From Fasciola hepatica (taxonomy: Eukaryota > Platyhelminthes > Trematoda > Plagiorchiida > Fasciolidae), in assembly GCA_948099385.1 (NCBI GenBank), contig CANUEZ040000165.1, forward strand, positions 5,406,501 to 5,470,500: 64,000 bases of DNA. Reading direction: 5' to 3'. Shown here piece by piece: positions 13,555-25,934 of this stretch; position 1 is the stretch's first letter, and each line of letters starts with the position of its first letter. The notes beneath the pieces were generated by a model. The model did no database searches and was not told the origin of the DNA. It worked only from the letters and a program-made list of their open reading frames with translations. A program made the translations under genes and the position numbers.

Positions 13555-13815
13555 AACTTACCCCGGTAATTCGGTTGAACATGAACGGGAGCGGAGAAGA
13601 GCAGTGGTAACGTACTCCTTCGAGCTGAAAGGACCGGTTCCAACCCTGGGTGCGGCTGAGAGTATGCACCTCTGATGAGCTCTGACAAGATCAAAACTCG
13701 AGTCTGGTGCTTCCAAGTGCAGGTTGATCGGTGACCTGAGGCATGTGTGTGAGAGGTAGAGTTCGGTGCGCAGTCAGCCAAGCATAGTATCATCAATTTC
13801 ATACGTTACTCACAG
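13555..13815 (+). repeat. Hammerhead SINE, family B, copy 1
   Basis: The left half is a tRNA-like head: an AGCAGTGGTAACGTAC box A at about 13599 and a GGACCGGTTCCAACCC box B region at about 13631. It is followed by a hammerhead ribozyme core (13666-13710). The tail ends in a segment shared by all family B copies (CAGTCAGCCAAGCAT then ATCATCAAT). The same order is found reversed at 19385-19620. tRNA-headed SINEs with a hammerhead are known in schistosomes (the Sm-alpha type). This copy is placed in that class by architecture, not by sequence search. Confidence 0.75.
13666..13710 (+). ncRNA. Hammerhead ribozyme, family B copy 1
   Basis: Stem I strands GCACC (13666-13670) and GGTGC (13706-13710) pair. 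The conserved core CTGATGA is at 13672-13678. Stem II strands GCTCT (13679-13683) and AGATC (13688-13692) pair with one mismatch around a GACA loop. The expected GAAA is AAAA (13693-13696). Stem III is the self-complementary CTCGAG, and cleavage would follow C13704. The G-to-A change at the first GAAA position probably makes this copy inactive. A self-complementary stem III is typical of hammerheads that cut efficiently only as dimers. Confidence 0.75.
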
Positions 13816-16800
13816 GTAGCTGTGAGATATAAATACATGTTATTTCTAAATCGGCGAAAATGTTTTTCCAGTAATTCATTCTCAAGCCATTTACAGATTG
13901 CTTAGTAAACATTAGACAGAGGATCACGAACATAGACATAGAATAAACACGAATCATGGGCAGGGGTTTGTCAATCAGACTATCCTTATCAGGATTACCA
14001 CGGCTGTTCGGCTTTTCCCACTGGAGCTTCCCGTGATAAAAGGACAATAACATTGGCGAGTGAAAAATATAAAGCGTAGCAAAAATTAAAAAAGGTGCTC
14101 AAGATTACCGGAGCCCTCGAATCTAAGTACTTTCTAGTCAGGTAAATATCTCTTCAAAGTAATCACTCCGTACTATTAAGAAAATTTACTAAATACAGCC
14201 CAGTTATTGGCTGTTATATATCCAACTAATGAGGCAGTTGAAACAGTGATGCGACTGGCATTTGATGACGAAAAGCGGTGGTCATCGAGTAACTGGATTT
14301 ATTTGTATAGTCAACATTCAAGGAATCCAGTGGATAAAGTTAACGACAATGAACTTTCTCGCCACTTCCCTCTTTTCTCCTTGCCGCTATGGGTATCTTT
14401 GGTGATAAACCATTTACTGAATGTTTAAAATGCTTATCGCATTGTGGTAGTTCAACCTGAAGGTTTCGGAGGCTAATAAAATGCAAGTAAAAATTTTGTC
14501 AAGTAGATCATTTCACTAACATGATGTTGATTTTTCAGCTTAAACCCAGACAAATCTTTAGGTTACGGAAAACATCGTACCAAAATACTGCAGCAAGGAA
14601 CATATAGAACAGTTAGTTTCAAAATTTCAGTAACTTAAATATCCGCAATCACCTGAAGTGCACTGATATCAGCATCATCTTTCTCCGTGTTCGAGAACCA
14701 TGCTTGTGCATGCTCGGTTTGGTACATTGGGTCACTGTGTCTGATTCCCTTAAATGGTACAGTGGGCCAGTGCAGTCTAAGTGGTTTTCCCTCTTGGACG
14801 CAAAGGGAAGTCGTAATTCGATTGTTTGTCACCTTTTTCATCTGAACACGTGTCCGTCACAGAATTTATTGCGAACACAATGACACTTATGCTCGAAACT
14901 TACACGCCCCCCCCCCTTCCGCATGTATTATTGCGCGAGACTGATTTCAACCTGAACGGACTTATGTAACCACTTCGTCCGCCACGGCAACCAACCTGCC
15001 GAACGGCCTTGGTAAGACGGAAAAAATGTTATTTTCTCCGCCTACCCCAGCTTCGACTTTTAGGCTATTCATCAGCGTTCCCAAACCAGGGGAATTTTAA
15101 CCGTTACAACGAGTTTTCCACCACATAAAAGTCATTCATGTAATCCTGATCAAGCGTGTGATGGATAGACTGCTTGACAGATAACTTAATGATAAGTTAT
15201 TTCTTCTAGGACTGCCAATGAGCTTCAACTTTTTTGAATTTATTTGCTGGGAAAGTTGATCGGGTAATAATTGGAATTAACGTTACCGTCTGACAGGTGG
15301 CTTGGGTACTACGGTGGACTTTCGTGATAAAGGAGAACCGGATAAAATTCGGCTCAGTAAAAGCTATTAAACCAAAGTTCAACGGGAAATTAGGTTAATA
15401 AACGTAGCCGTTTAAATTTTTATTAGATGCTTGTGCTTCTCTCTATTTTGTAATTCATCTGAACGGCAAGTACCAGGGTCCAGAGTTTCCTGAAATCTGA
15501 CAATCTTCCATTTTTTTTTCATCACGCTAGGGCTCCGTTTCCAGTAGCAAAGACAACATTTTGTGTTCCGCAATAGTATTTTGTGGGTTCATTTCCCCAA
15601 TCATTGTTTCGACGACCAGTGATCTGGGAATTTACTAAATGTTAGCTGCCGTACTGAAAACAATTACTTATATGAATGTGAATATTCGAAGTTATCACCG
15701 ATGATTTCCTTAAATTTTTTATCTAAATCTTCCATTCTATCTTCCTCATTATTTCATTTACCTTCTTTCACTACATGAAAAGGGGTGAATCATTTCACAG
15801 AGTGGTCCTTGGACAACTCAAGGTTGCCATTCGGGGAATCACGGAAGGCCGCCCAAGTAATCCAACTCGGGACAGTAAGGTTTTATGTTTAGTATGTCGA
15901 CCGATTTGACCAGCACCGGTATCTGATCAGTATAACGTGCTAAATTCAAATTCAGGGACAGGAAAAAATGAACCATAATACATTTATTTAGGCAGAACTT
16001 CTCACTGGCAAGCCTACGGGTAGAGGGAAAAAGGCTATCGGAACTTTAAGTCGACTTGCACATTTACTCATTCTGATTCAGTCAACTCTAAAGGCGTGGT
16101 AAAACACCAGGGTAACATACTTCATTTTCATTACGAGTCAGATTTGCTACAACTGCGGTCATTTTTCGCTCAAACAGTACCACTAGCAATTTGAATTCAG
16201 ATAGAGGTTGGCAAATGTTTGTGTATGTTTGTGTGTATTTGCGGACGGAGACAAAGTAAAAGCCGGAATTGTGATGGGATGCTTGGCCAAGAGGAAGGAA
16301 GCAAAACAGTAAATGACAGCAATCTCCAAAAGAAACAGAAAAATTGGGTTCACTTACATTGAAGTTAGGCACGACGAAACAATTAACAGACTTGAGAAAT
16401 GGTCTAAGTTAGCCATATCTAATCCCAATTTTTTGATAAGAGCATAAGAAAAACAATTTGGTGGAAAGTTCAACGTGAGATGAGAAGAAGCGCGTAAATT
16501 CGCGTAGAAGGAACAAAAAGACTAATTTATATGCCACAGTAGGACTTTTAGACGGGCTTTCAACGAAAAGTCTACAAAGAAGACCCACTTGGTTTCATCG
16601 CGAATGTAGTTCATCAGGGCACAAATGAATGCCAAACAGATTAGCACAAAATATGTGCACTTGGAAACTGAAGATCAGGAATACTTCCTGAGAACAAACT
16701 TTGAGTAGTTCTTTCAAGCAACAACAGTCGATGCTCATCCTTCTGATCAGGGCTTATTTGCAGTACTCCAGTAGTTTGACGTAGCAAATCATCATAACGA

Positions 16801-17030
16801 TTTCCAGCCAATCTCACTAGTTTAACGGGTATTCACGAAGATCGGTAAGTTGAGGTTCTTTCCCATTGTTGTAAATTGTTACTGATTCTATGCCCTCTGT
16901 GTGATTCTTTTTGGATTATCTCGGATCAGTCTCTTGTTGATAGTTCGATTCCCAGGGGAAATTATCCACGAATAGGCATGAAAACCGTGTTGTCTGCAAA
17001 GCCACAAATCAACACCTGATATGGCATAAC
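13816..17030. other. Unassigned sequence
   Basis: Short chance frames only; the longest is about 94 codons (16088-16372, minus). A C run lies near 14905. A box-B-like GTTCGATTCCCAGG near 16942 hints at a decayed tRNA-type repeat just before the dispersed repeat at 17035. Confidence 0.4.
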
Positions 17031-17034
17031 ACAG

Positions 17035-17340
17035 AAAGCACAGTTGCACATGGCCTTGTTATTGATTATCCAGAGTGGTGGGCTAATGGGACGGGATAAA
17101 TTGGATCATAACGTGTCGACGGCTGCTTACTTGGTGGGTTGGTGTGAAAGGTAAGCAGTATGGTGTCAATTATTGTTCGATGTGAAAGTGGTATGATGAA
17201 ATGGTTGGCTCATGGATACATGCGCCACAACTTCACTGCTGAGTAGAATATGTGGGCCTATCATTGTATGGCACTAATAAAGCTCTTGTCCATGGGTTGA
17301 GGAAAAGCTGATTGCCACCTCGTTGATGAAGTGCTTTCAA
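17035..17340 (+). repeat. Dispersed repeat family C, copy 1
   Basis: It aligns by eye, in the same orientation, with 25022-25330. Shared blocks include CATGGCCTTGTTATTGATT, a GATTGG/AATTGG segment, TTGGTGTGAAAGGTAAGCAGT versus TTGATGTGAAGGGTAGGCAGT, a TCGATGTGAA block, TGGTTGGCTCATGG versus TGATTGGTTCATGG, and CTTGTCCATGGGTTG versus CCTGTCCGTGGGTTG. The copies are clearly diverged. No coding domain or terminal repeats are seen, so the element class is unknown. Confidence 0.65.
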
Positions 17341-19384
17341 GTTTTTCGTCTTCCTGACAGCTGATATTTCTACCCAACTTTGTTGCAGCTCTATTGGTAA
17401 ATAACATAATTCAGTCCCGTGTGGTCCAATTATTGGAATCGCTGGTGTAAACCATTTTGAATAACGCGATCTCGCAGTTTTGCATTTGACCAATCAGTTC
17501 TCACAGGTCACAGAACAGGTTTTTACAGGTTTATCATTCGCTGCAGTGTCTAGAGAGATTAAGCTACAACGTATGGCTGGTCGAACAGTTGTGCTGCAAT
17601 TTCTTTAGTGTGATCGTGTCCAGATTCTCACGGAAGCAATACGCGGTCAGCCATCCCTTTTTGTTTTATCTTTGCAATAAAGTAACAAATGCAAACGCCT
17701 TTGTGCAATGTCGGAGGCCCTACTCTCATTCAGCGTCTCCAATGGATGAGTGAGGCTGTAGTATCTTAAGCTACTGCCAGAAAATATAGATAAATTGACC
17801 TATGAGAAATCCAGTCAACTGATCAGTCAAATCAAAGGATTTCTTTCCGGGATATTTCTTACAATGCTGCTAAGTCGGGGTATGTCGATACCTCCGGTTT
17901 CGCTTTGTTTCTCTAAACCATATATAGCCATGTGTTCGGATACAATGTAGGATGTGTAACCTAGAGACCTATTTCCATAATTCAGCTTGGCGAATTCTTT
18001 TTTATATTTAAAGCTTGCCAGAATACTTTTCAGATCAGATCTTATAAATTCTATCTCCGATTCATTCCTCAGTTGTTACAGCATGATCCTAGTGGTCTCA
18101 AAGCGTATGATATCACGGGATTTATCATCAAATATGGTAGTCATGTTTCCATTTATCTGACTTATTCGAGTAGATTTCGTGGATTTCCACATAGGGGGGT
18201 TCATATTCACCAGAAGCACCATAAAATTTCCCCGATATCACTGAAGAGAGGTGCAGCAGTTAAAGTGGATAGAAGGGAACCAATGGAAATAATGATGTTT
18301 CAAATGGTCCAACGGGATTGATTCACAATCAGTGCCAACCAAGAGAGAACTATATGTTTTTTCGAATGAGATAATTCTGAGTAAATCAGTTTGCTTACGA
18401 AAACACTGGAATAAGGACACTGAAGATCAGTTTCAACTTTTCGTTTGTTAAAATCCGGTTTTGAATGGCGGTTTTCGAAAGCAACAGGTAGAATTTTGGT
18501 GAGCGTACAGATGTGACTTTTGCCAAGAGATCACTCTCTACCACGTCGCATTCGTTCTTACTAATTACCAGTTAAGTTCAACGAAGCGGGTATTTCTAAT
18601 TCGAGATAACAAAAAAAAAACTCCAAGTGCATGGCCTAGCTAACGTTTGAAAATGGCTCAGTACGTATCTTGAGCAACTATGTTGCTGAAAAGAGGGTAT
18701 CTTGAAAATGTTCTTTGAACTTCCCTTTTCTCTATGGGCGTATACTGGTAGGCATTAAAAGCGAACTATCTATACTGCTAGTTTTGCTTTTTCGCCCACT
18801 TTCTATTAGTTAGTTGTATATTATTTACGTAACAACGAAACACTTTGGTTGTAAACAATCTTGTAGCCAGGGTTTATGAATGCCTTTTTGAATGAGTAGC
18901 TATTACTGTTCCAGATCTTGGGGATTTACACTTCTATAAATATGTTCAAAAACAATTTTCGAATCCATCCAATTTCTTGGTACCCGCTGGGTTCACAGTG
19001 TTATGATATGTTCACTGCCAGTGATTTGATGAATGGATGATGATGAATGAAATTCGACTTATACAGCATTTCCGTATGAGCATCTACAATCTTGTACACC
19101 CTGGAAATAGCCACTACTGACATCAGAATATATTTACCAGTTATTTTTCAAAGCTGGATAAACTTTTAACTTTAACCGGCGCATTACATGTGCAGTTGTC
19201 CTTCAACTGCTCAGCGATGGTCAAAAGTTCGTCATTGCATAACTTGAACTACGACGACCATGATTCAAATCGTACTACTACCGGCCACTCCCGTATTCAG
19301 GGGTCTTTGATTATTAACCGTGATATTCGTTCAGACATATTGTGCATTTTCTTTGAATGAACTGAAGAATCAAAGCTTTATTTG
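17341..19384. other. Unassigned sequence
   Basis: Frames of 60-86 codons only, none recognised. No exon pair, RNA gene or repeat family member is supported. Confidence 0.4.
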
Positions 19385-19620
19385 TTTGGTTGACTGTCCT
19401 CTGGACTCCACGTTTCACGCACAAACCTCAGGTCATCCAACCAACCCGCACTTGGAAGCACCAGACTCGAGTTTCTCTCTCGTCAGAGCTCATCAGCGGA
19501 GCATATCTTCTGCCACACCCGGTGTTTGAACCCGAGGCTATTCACCTCGAAGGCGTGCGTATTACCACTGCGCCACCCCACTCCCGTCCGGGCCGATCCG
19601 AATCACCAAGTTAGGCTCGT
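19385..19620 (-). repeat. Hammerhead SINE, family B, copy 2
   Basis: Read on the minus strand, a good tRNA-like head comes first (box A TGGCGCAGTGGTAATACG, box B GGGTTCAAACACC). The hammerhead core at 19458-19502 follows, and then the family tail with its GTGGAGTCC block. Of the three copies this head keeps the best RNA polymerase III promoter boxes. A separate family B tail in the opposite orientation lies about 170 bp to the right (19790-19860). Confidence 0.75.
19458..19502 (-). ncRNA. Hammerhead ribozyme, family B copy 2
   Basis: On the minus strand the core CTGATGA (19490-19496) is intact. Stem II is GCTCT / AGAGA around a GACG loop, with one mismatch next to the core. GAAA is intact. 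Stem III is the self-complementary CTCGAG, followed by TC as the cleavage dinucleotide. Stem I pairs GCTCCG (19497-19502) with TGGTGC (19458-19463), with one T-T mismatch and one G-U wobble. All invariant core positions are present. This is the copy most likely to retain some activity, although the first stem II pair is lost. Confidence 0.8.
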
Positions 19621-19789
19621 TCAGAAGTCCTCTGTGACAGCTAGAAACGCCCGACAGCTTCAAAAGGAGACACGGTACCTGACCAGTTAACTCCAATCGA
19701 AAGCCTCCCATCAAATCAGGTCCTCTCCACAGGATGGGGCCAATGTACCCACATTTTTAAACCTGCTTCCAGTTTGGTAATATATATCA

Positions 19790-19860
19790 CGCGTGAAAAG
19801 TGTAGTCCAAAGAACAGTCAACCAAACAATGATTCATCAATACCACACGCTAATCGCAAG
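19790..19860 (+). repeat. SINE family B tail fragment
   Basis: It contains GTGAAAAGTGTAGTCCAAAG, then a CAGTCAACCAA block and ATTCATCAATACCACAC, matching the 3' tail of family B in plus orientation. The head and hammerhead are absent. It faces the minus-strand copy ending at 19620, so the two could be parts of one rearranged insertion. Confidence 0.5.
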
Positions 19861-20231
19861 CATGTTATATATACAATGCATTATTGTTGGTAATTTATTA
19901 TTTTGCTGTTATTATTATTCCCTAACTTAGTTTCTGAAAGTTCGGCGGTCTGGTAGTTATCAACTCAAAAGTCACTAAAGTATGAGCAGATTTTTAAATA
20001 CTTTTGATGCTCTCTAATAGATTAACACATCCGGTGAATTCTAACTTATCCTTTTGAGGCAGTAATGATTAAATTTTAAACATCTATGGTCATCGGGTTT
20101 TGTTCTTTTTTTTCTAGCTATACGTCATTTCTACATTTATATTTGAAAGCGGTATTCATAACATATCTTTAAGAACCCGAGTTTATTCATTGTCGCACAC
20201 CTTTATCAACTGAAGTCTCCCCACGACTTAC

Positions 20232-20368
20232 CGTATACTCTTCAGGCTTTGCCTACTATGATATTCTAGTTGGGGTCGAACTTTGGGGACAAGAATACCC
20301 AGTCGGGAGAATCTTACGCACAATTTTTCCAGACCATGTTCACATTCTGTGAAGGCTGGCACTAGCTT
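20232..20368 (-). CDS. Candidate host exon, product unknown
   Basis: A 137-bp minus-strand segment has near-consensus borders. The acceptor is TTTTTGATTTTGCAG and the donor is ACG|GTAAGTCG. The peptide begins KLVPAFTECEHGLEKLCVRF and ends ...YHSRQSLKSI. The open frame continues upstream through the acceptor as RLQNDCQTLQDRRQWLL..., so the exon could instead extend to about 20460. The composition is protein-like (alternating charged and aliphatic residues), but I cannot name the family. No partner exon was identified. It may be one exon of a minus-strand host gene or a captured fragment. Confidence 0.4.
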
Positions 20369-20474
20369 CTGCAAAATCAAAAACATTTTACAGGTTTTTC
20401 CATCTTTTAGTAGCCATTGACGACGGTCTTGTAGAGTCTGACAATCGTTTTGTAGCCTCTGGCTATCCCCCAAT

Positions 20475-21915
20475 AGCCACCCACACGAGATTTGATCTTA
20501 TTCGGTCTGAGTGTCTCGGAAAAGTTTAGTAACTGTATCCTAGGCTACTAAACGACTGAAAAACCTGTAGTTCGATCTACAAAACTATGGTTAGTGGATT
20601 GAGTGGGATGAGATTTGCACTTAGTAGTGATAGCGCAGCTGAAAGTATGGCATTTCCACTGGTACTGCCTTCTGCTACCTACGTGGTAGACAGAATTCCA
20701 CTTCAGCACACGAGTTTACCGGCTAGATAAGAGGGCTATCGGCAAAGCGGTTGACACTGTGAAACATCATGTCCCCGTTTCATGGGGTCATTGGATTTCC
20801 GACCATTTAGTAGGTCTCTATTGCCTTCGGAAGTCGGTTGGTTCGTCATTTAGTAAAGTTTATGCAACAAGTCAAAGATATCGTTTTTATCCTATGTGAG
20901 TTTGGTTTCATGCGCCGAGGTTAGGTTTGTGTGTGATGGCTTGTCCGAAAGGTGATGACGGGAACCTTGCATAGCATATCCGACGTTAAATGATCACTCA
21001 TCATAGGGTTTTTAGTAAAAAAATGCCTTTATGGGTTACCGTTTTGAGACTTTTAAAAAGTTGACTGTATCAGCCTATTGATATATGAAGTGGTTTGGTC
21101 TTTTTGATGAATATAGTCAGCTAGTGAAAATCACTTCTGACTATCATAAGGTTATTGGAAACATTTACGTTACAATCGGTCATTCATCATAATTCGTGGT
21201 TACGTTGCTCCAGATAGATCAGTTTTTTAATAGAACTCAAAAGCTTTACCGGTAGTGGGAAGAACTTATTAGTAGATTATACGTGTCTAAGCTTCAGCTT
21301 CTACACATCTGAACACGGGAAGAGAAACAAAACTTAGGCTTGTGACACGGAAGAGCAATTGTCATCCTTAGACTGAAGGAATTATTTCAAAATAGTGGAT
21401 GGTAGCGAGGAAAGGTATTAAAAGGGCACACAAATAGCTCCATCCCCCATTGTTCTCTAATGAAGGTAGCCATTGGAGTATGGGATGAGGTCGTAAGTCT
21501 ACGATGTAGAAAAAAGTGCAGGCTACTTAACTAGTGGAATTTGTCACGTAGGACACAACCATTGCTGATTGGCTCTGTGATACTAATATGTTGCTGAACT
21601 CTTCACTGATAACCCAATAACTATATTCATTCGCTGTTGCTTAGTTAAAACTCTGATTCCGGCTGCACAGTTGCCCTCTCGTTACTGAGATTTCTCGGAA
21701 GGAAAAAGGAACATGCATACGAGTCTTATCTAGATTTTGTAATTCAAAGAATTATTGTGCCTTTTCAAGATAGAGATGAATACACTTAGATACGTAGTAT
21801 TCTGAACCATTTCTGAGAGCTAAGAATCTCAATTTTCTGTGGTACAACAAAGATCGAAGTGACGTGGAATATTACGGACACATTTATACATCATCGCTGA
21901 GACCGCATTCCTTAA
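20475..21915. other. Unassigned sequence
   Basis: No frame above 70 codons, no exon signal and no recognised repeat. It ends where LINE reverse transcriptase similarity begins. Confidence 0.4.
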
Positions 21916-21919
21916 TGTA

Positions 21920-23330
21920 AACTTTGAAAATTTGTCTACGTTCAGCATAATCAAAATTCTCCTCAAATCGAAAGCTTCGTCTTCTTCAGGTCCGGATGGC
22001 TCTCCTCTGCAGTTCTCAGGTATGAGGCTGTCAAATTTCCACAACCTATGGCAACTTTGCTGAATAAATCTCTCTTATATTGTTCAATACCTGACTTTTG
22101 GCGATCAGTCACCATTATTTCAATTTCAAAGGACCAAAACAAAACTGACACGTGTAATACCTCCTCCATCAACAGCTCTAACAATTTCTGGAGAAAAAAA
22201 ATATTTAGTCGTCCTCAAACTCACTTGAATGTACCTCCTGACTCTTTCCGGTTCAGCTACAAACCCGAAAAATCCACTTTTGATGTTGTAGCTTACTTAA
22301 TTCATTTCATCAATAAATCCCCAGAAAGACTCGTCAGATCTGCCCACCGTGTATTTCTTGATTACTCCTCAGCCTTAGATTCAGTGACCTATTCTCTTAC
22401 TGTTCAAAAGCCCGACATTTCCATCTGTCTCTCACAACCCCTTACATGGCTATGTCCACAACAGAATCCAGAAAAACTAGATAGGATACAAATTTTGCAA
22501 ACCCGTTTTCAACAGTTCTAGAGTATTCCAAAATGCTATGTTGTCCCTTTCTCACTTTTCACTTACATCAGTGACTTATCAAGTTCTTTCAAGTCTGAGT
22601 TGGGTAAATACGCTGAGAATGTTGCTCGTTTTCAGGCCATTCACGATCCCTTAGATTCTAGGGATTTCAGTAAGAGCACAGCTCAAAGATAGAACAATTT
22701 CTTACTTGGTTTAAAACTGAACCCTTCCAAGTGTTGTCAATACGATTTCTACATTTGTCGGTGAATTTTCCAATAAATTATATTTCCACTATTTCCCAAT
22801 CCCTTTCTACAGTGAGCTCTGTCAATTACTTGGAAGGCAACCTCCACAGTCAGCTACAATGGACAAATCAAATTCAAAACTGTATTGGAAAAATCCGACG
22901 TCCCCGTTTTCGAATATGAATGCTCGGACAGTTTCGGATACCGTAATCAGTTATTTCCCATTTCATCATCCAATGTATTCTTCCTGTCCTGCTTTACTGC
23001 TCCCCAGTAATTTTCCCCGGCATCCGGAGACAGGACCTTAAACCACTGCACTATGGTTCGGCAATAACAAGTCACTTTCCATCTATCCCAACTGATACCC
23101 GTTTGACTGAACTCGTTGACGAGCTTACTGAGTCTTGTTTGATCTTAGCCCACAAGGTACACCGTCACAAACCGTTATATGCTTGTTTATTTCATCGTTC
23201 CCCCCCCCCATTCCACTTTTCAGCCCCACCCGTCTAGAATATATCCGCACAAAATCTCCCTGTATCTCATCTGGCCTGAGTTCTGACCAGTGGGGAGAAG
23301 ATAAAAGCCAAGTTACTTATGGTACCTTGT
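21920..23330 (+). pseudogene. Degenerate LINE reverse transcriptase, copy A
   Basis: These are remnants of a non-LTR retrotransposon RT of CR1/Jockey type, broken by frameshifts and stops. In order, I see an N-terminal RT block ending SSSSGPDGSP (about 21960-22010), the block SLLYCSIPDFWRSVTIISIS (22066-22125), a degenerate QHGFR-like FRFSYKPEKSTFD block, motif A as RVFLDYSSALDSV (about 22348-22386), and the catalytic motif changed to KYAENVARF (about 22605-22631) where the family has YADD. A thumb-side block, LGLKLNPSKC, follows at about 22707. Loss of the catalytic aspartates plus multiple frameshifts make it inactive. The segment from about 22530 onward is repeated at 29285-30110. Confidence 0.85.
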
Positions 23331-25020
23331 GATTAGCTTAGCTTTCTGCTAATTTTTCATTTGCTGAAACACACTCCAATCAGAATTTAAGGTTAGGTTT
23401 TCACCCAAATATTCATCCAAGCTGGAACTCTGCTCGTTTTTCTTGTTTGATATTTCGCGTGAAACGACAGCATTTCAGACTTCCTGCCTTGCAAAAAGCT
23501 GCCATACAAATACAAATGTGTTAAATGTATTAACACACTAGATTAGGTGGCAACTTTCGCGGTTAGCGTTATTGTGATTGCATTCAACCTCTTTCATGGC
23601 CTACCTTATTTTGTCTTCCTCATCCTATTTATTGGACATCCAGCTGAGTGACTCTGTGCTGCGGCAAACAAAGGCCGTAAACTGCAACGGGATATCATTT
23701 GTTGAATGAACTGAACTGAGCTGAGCTGATTGAAGGTTCTAACGCTTGAAAATTATGAACGAAACCTGCCCCGGAATAGTCCAATCTGCCCACTGGTTAT
23801 CGGACAATTTCTAAGTGCATAAACTCAATTACCTCATTTATATGGTCATGTGACCACTATATTCTGAGCTGATTCGCATCTTTATATTCCGTCAACCTCT
23901 CCTACTGTACCGTAAGTATACTGACATCTTATGTTTTCTGTCGACAAGAGCAAACCAAAAGTTTGCATCTGGCAGCCTGAATATTTTTCTGCTCTTATAA
24001 GTGTCAAATTTAGCGAAATATTGATGATAATTTTAACTCGGTACTGTATAAGTTTTACCCCTTCCATCAATGTGATCAGCAGCACTAATTGAGTGATTCC
24101 AAATACGGAATAGTTCGTTGAACTCATCGGTCGGAACACCTTTGCGACGGATGTGTGGTACTCACGATTCAATATTTTTGGTTCAAGTTCCAGTTAGGAG
24201 TGGTCATATGTGTACTGCTCCGACAGAATAAAAATACTTCAGACAACTTCTGCCGTGTTCTCAAATAGTTAGAATAACAGCTCAGGTCGAATGTCTCTTT
24301 AAATGTCTCAATCCCCTCTGATCTTTGTTCAGTTCGAGATGATTAGGTGCTCAGTAAATGAACTTAGTGGACTCAAATTAGAAATCTTTGAAAATAGTCC
24401 ACGCAATAATTTGTTCACGGCTGAAGTGGTTAAGTGTTATAACCATTTAAGAGATACTGACAGTATTAATCACTATGTGGCCGCGTTTCCTTGAAAGATG
24501 ACTTGTTAAGTAACACATAAGCTGGAAGCAAATGACAACTGATACACTAAAATGCAAGTGTATATATTTTTGTAGGTAAAGTTATACACTGTGGTTGTTG
24601 TCCACGTGTGAATCTAGATATTCCATTTAAGCTTTGCAGCAGGGTAAAAATGCCATCAACTGCTACCTTTTCATCTGCATATTAAATGAAAAAAAACCGA
24701 TCGTCAAAAAACCATCATCGTACCACTTTTCTGAAAGTAAGCAAATATTAATCGTAAATGCTGCCGATTCCTCTACCGGATCCAAGCCGCTTGCCCCCTA
24801 CTTGCCCGTCATTGATTGAAAGGTTTTGATACATCTACATGAATAATAATAATAATAATATCAGTGCTGTGTCAGTATGCAGACCTCTGGATTATACCCG
24901 GACAGTGATTCCTCGATTGCACAATACCAACGAAATAGTATCAATGAACAAGTGAGGAAGCTTTATGCAATTATAACCAAGAATGAACACTTTATTTAGC
25001 ATAGGTCAAGGTATTCCTGC
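23331..25020. other. Unassigned sequence
   Basis: Short chance frames only (longest 96 codons, 23882-24172 minus). An AAT triplet run lies at 24843-24860. No gene is supported. Confidence 0.4.
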
Positions 25021-25021
25021 A

Positions 25022-25330
25022 CACATATGGCCTTGTTATTGATTGCCCCTCATGGTGTGCAGATGTGATTGGTTAAATCGGATAACAGTATGTCAGAATT
25101 CTGATTGGCTTCCAGGTTGATGTGAAGGGTAGGCAGTAGGTTGTCTATCAATGGTCGATGTGAACAGTGACGTGTGGTAGACTGATTGGTTCATGGGCAC
25201 ACGCGTCAAGACTGCATGGTTATTTGGAGTATGTAGACTTTGTCATTGGTTCCTGTTCACCAAGCACCCTGTCCGTGGGTTGGAAGAATGCGGACTGCAG
25301 CCTTGCTGCTGACGTGTTTTTAGAGAGGTT
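25022..25330 (+). repeat. Dispersed repeat family C, copy 2
   Basis: This is a direct-orientation relative of 17035-17340, about 8 kb away, sharing the blocks described there with substantial divergence and small indels. Neither copy shows coding capacity, and terminal motifs and target duplications were not resolved. Confidence 0.65.
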
Positions 25331-25930
25331 TCCAACTCTCTGACAATCAACTTATTTTAATTTATTTAGGAGTTGTTTAGACAACTCATTTCTTTTTAGG
25401 ACTCAGGTGTCTGCGCTTCTTGTTGCATCCCTAGTTAAGTTTCAATGTTGATGAATTTCTAAGAAGTAGGATGGGACAGCTGATGAGAGATTCCGGTAAT
25501 TTCTGACGGTCACCTGAGTGTAATAAATGCTTTGTCATTCATTAAATAAGAAATTCAGTGGTTTGATTTCATCCGAATGCCGGAGCGGTATCCCATGATC
25601 AACTATCTTGAATGGATTGCCATACGTCCGTTCTGTTATGGATTGCCCAAATATGGGTACATTTGAGAAGAAGCATTCTATTTCCGAAAAGAACGTATTT
25701 CTTCAGGAAGAACACTGGACTTCTGTTAAAGGAAAACACAGTAGGATATCCAGTTTGGTCAACAGTTATAAATGTTTTGAAAACCATGATAATGTGGTAA
25801 ACGATTTTTACTTCTCAGTCAGTAAGCTACTAAACGTTTGTTGCACTCGTTATTACTTAGAAATGGAACTGAAGGGTAGCTCAAACCAACGATTCACTAT
25901 TGTATTTCTAGGTAATATTTATTAGATTAC
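25331..25930. other. Unassigned sequence
   Basis: A 105-codon plus-strand frame (25608-25925) overlaps other short frames on both strands; none is recognised. Confidence 0.4.
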
Positions 25931-25934
25931 GATC

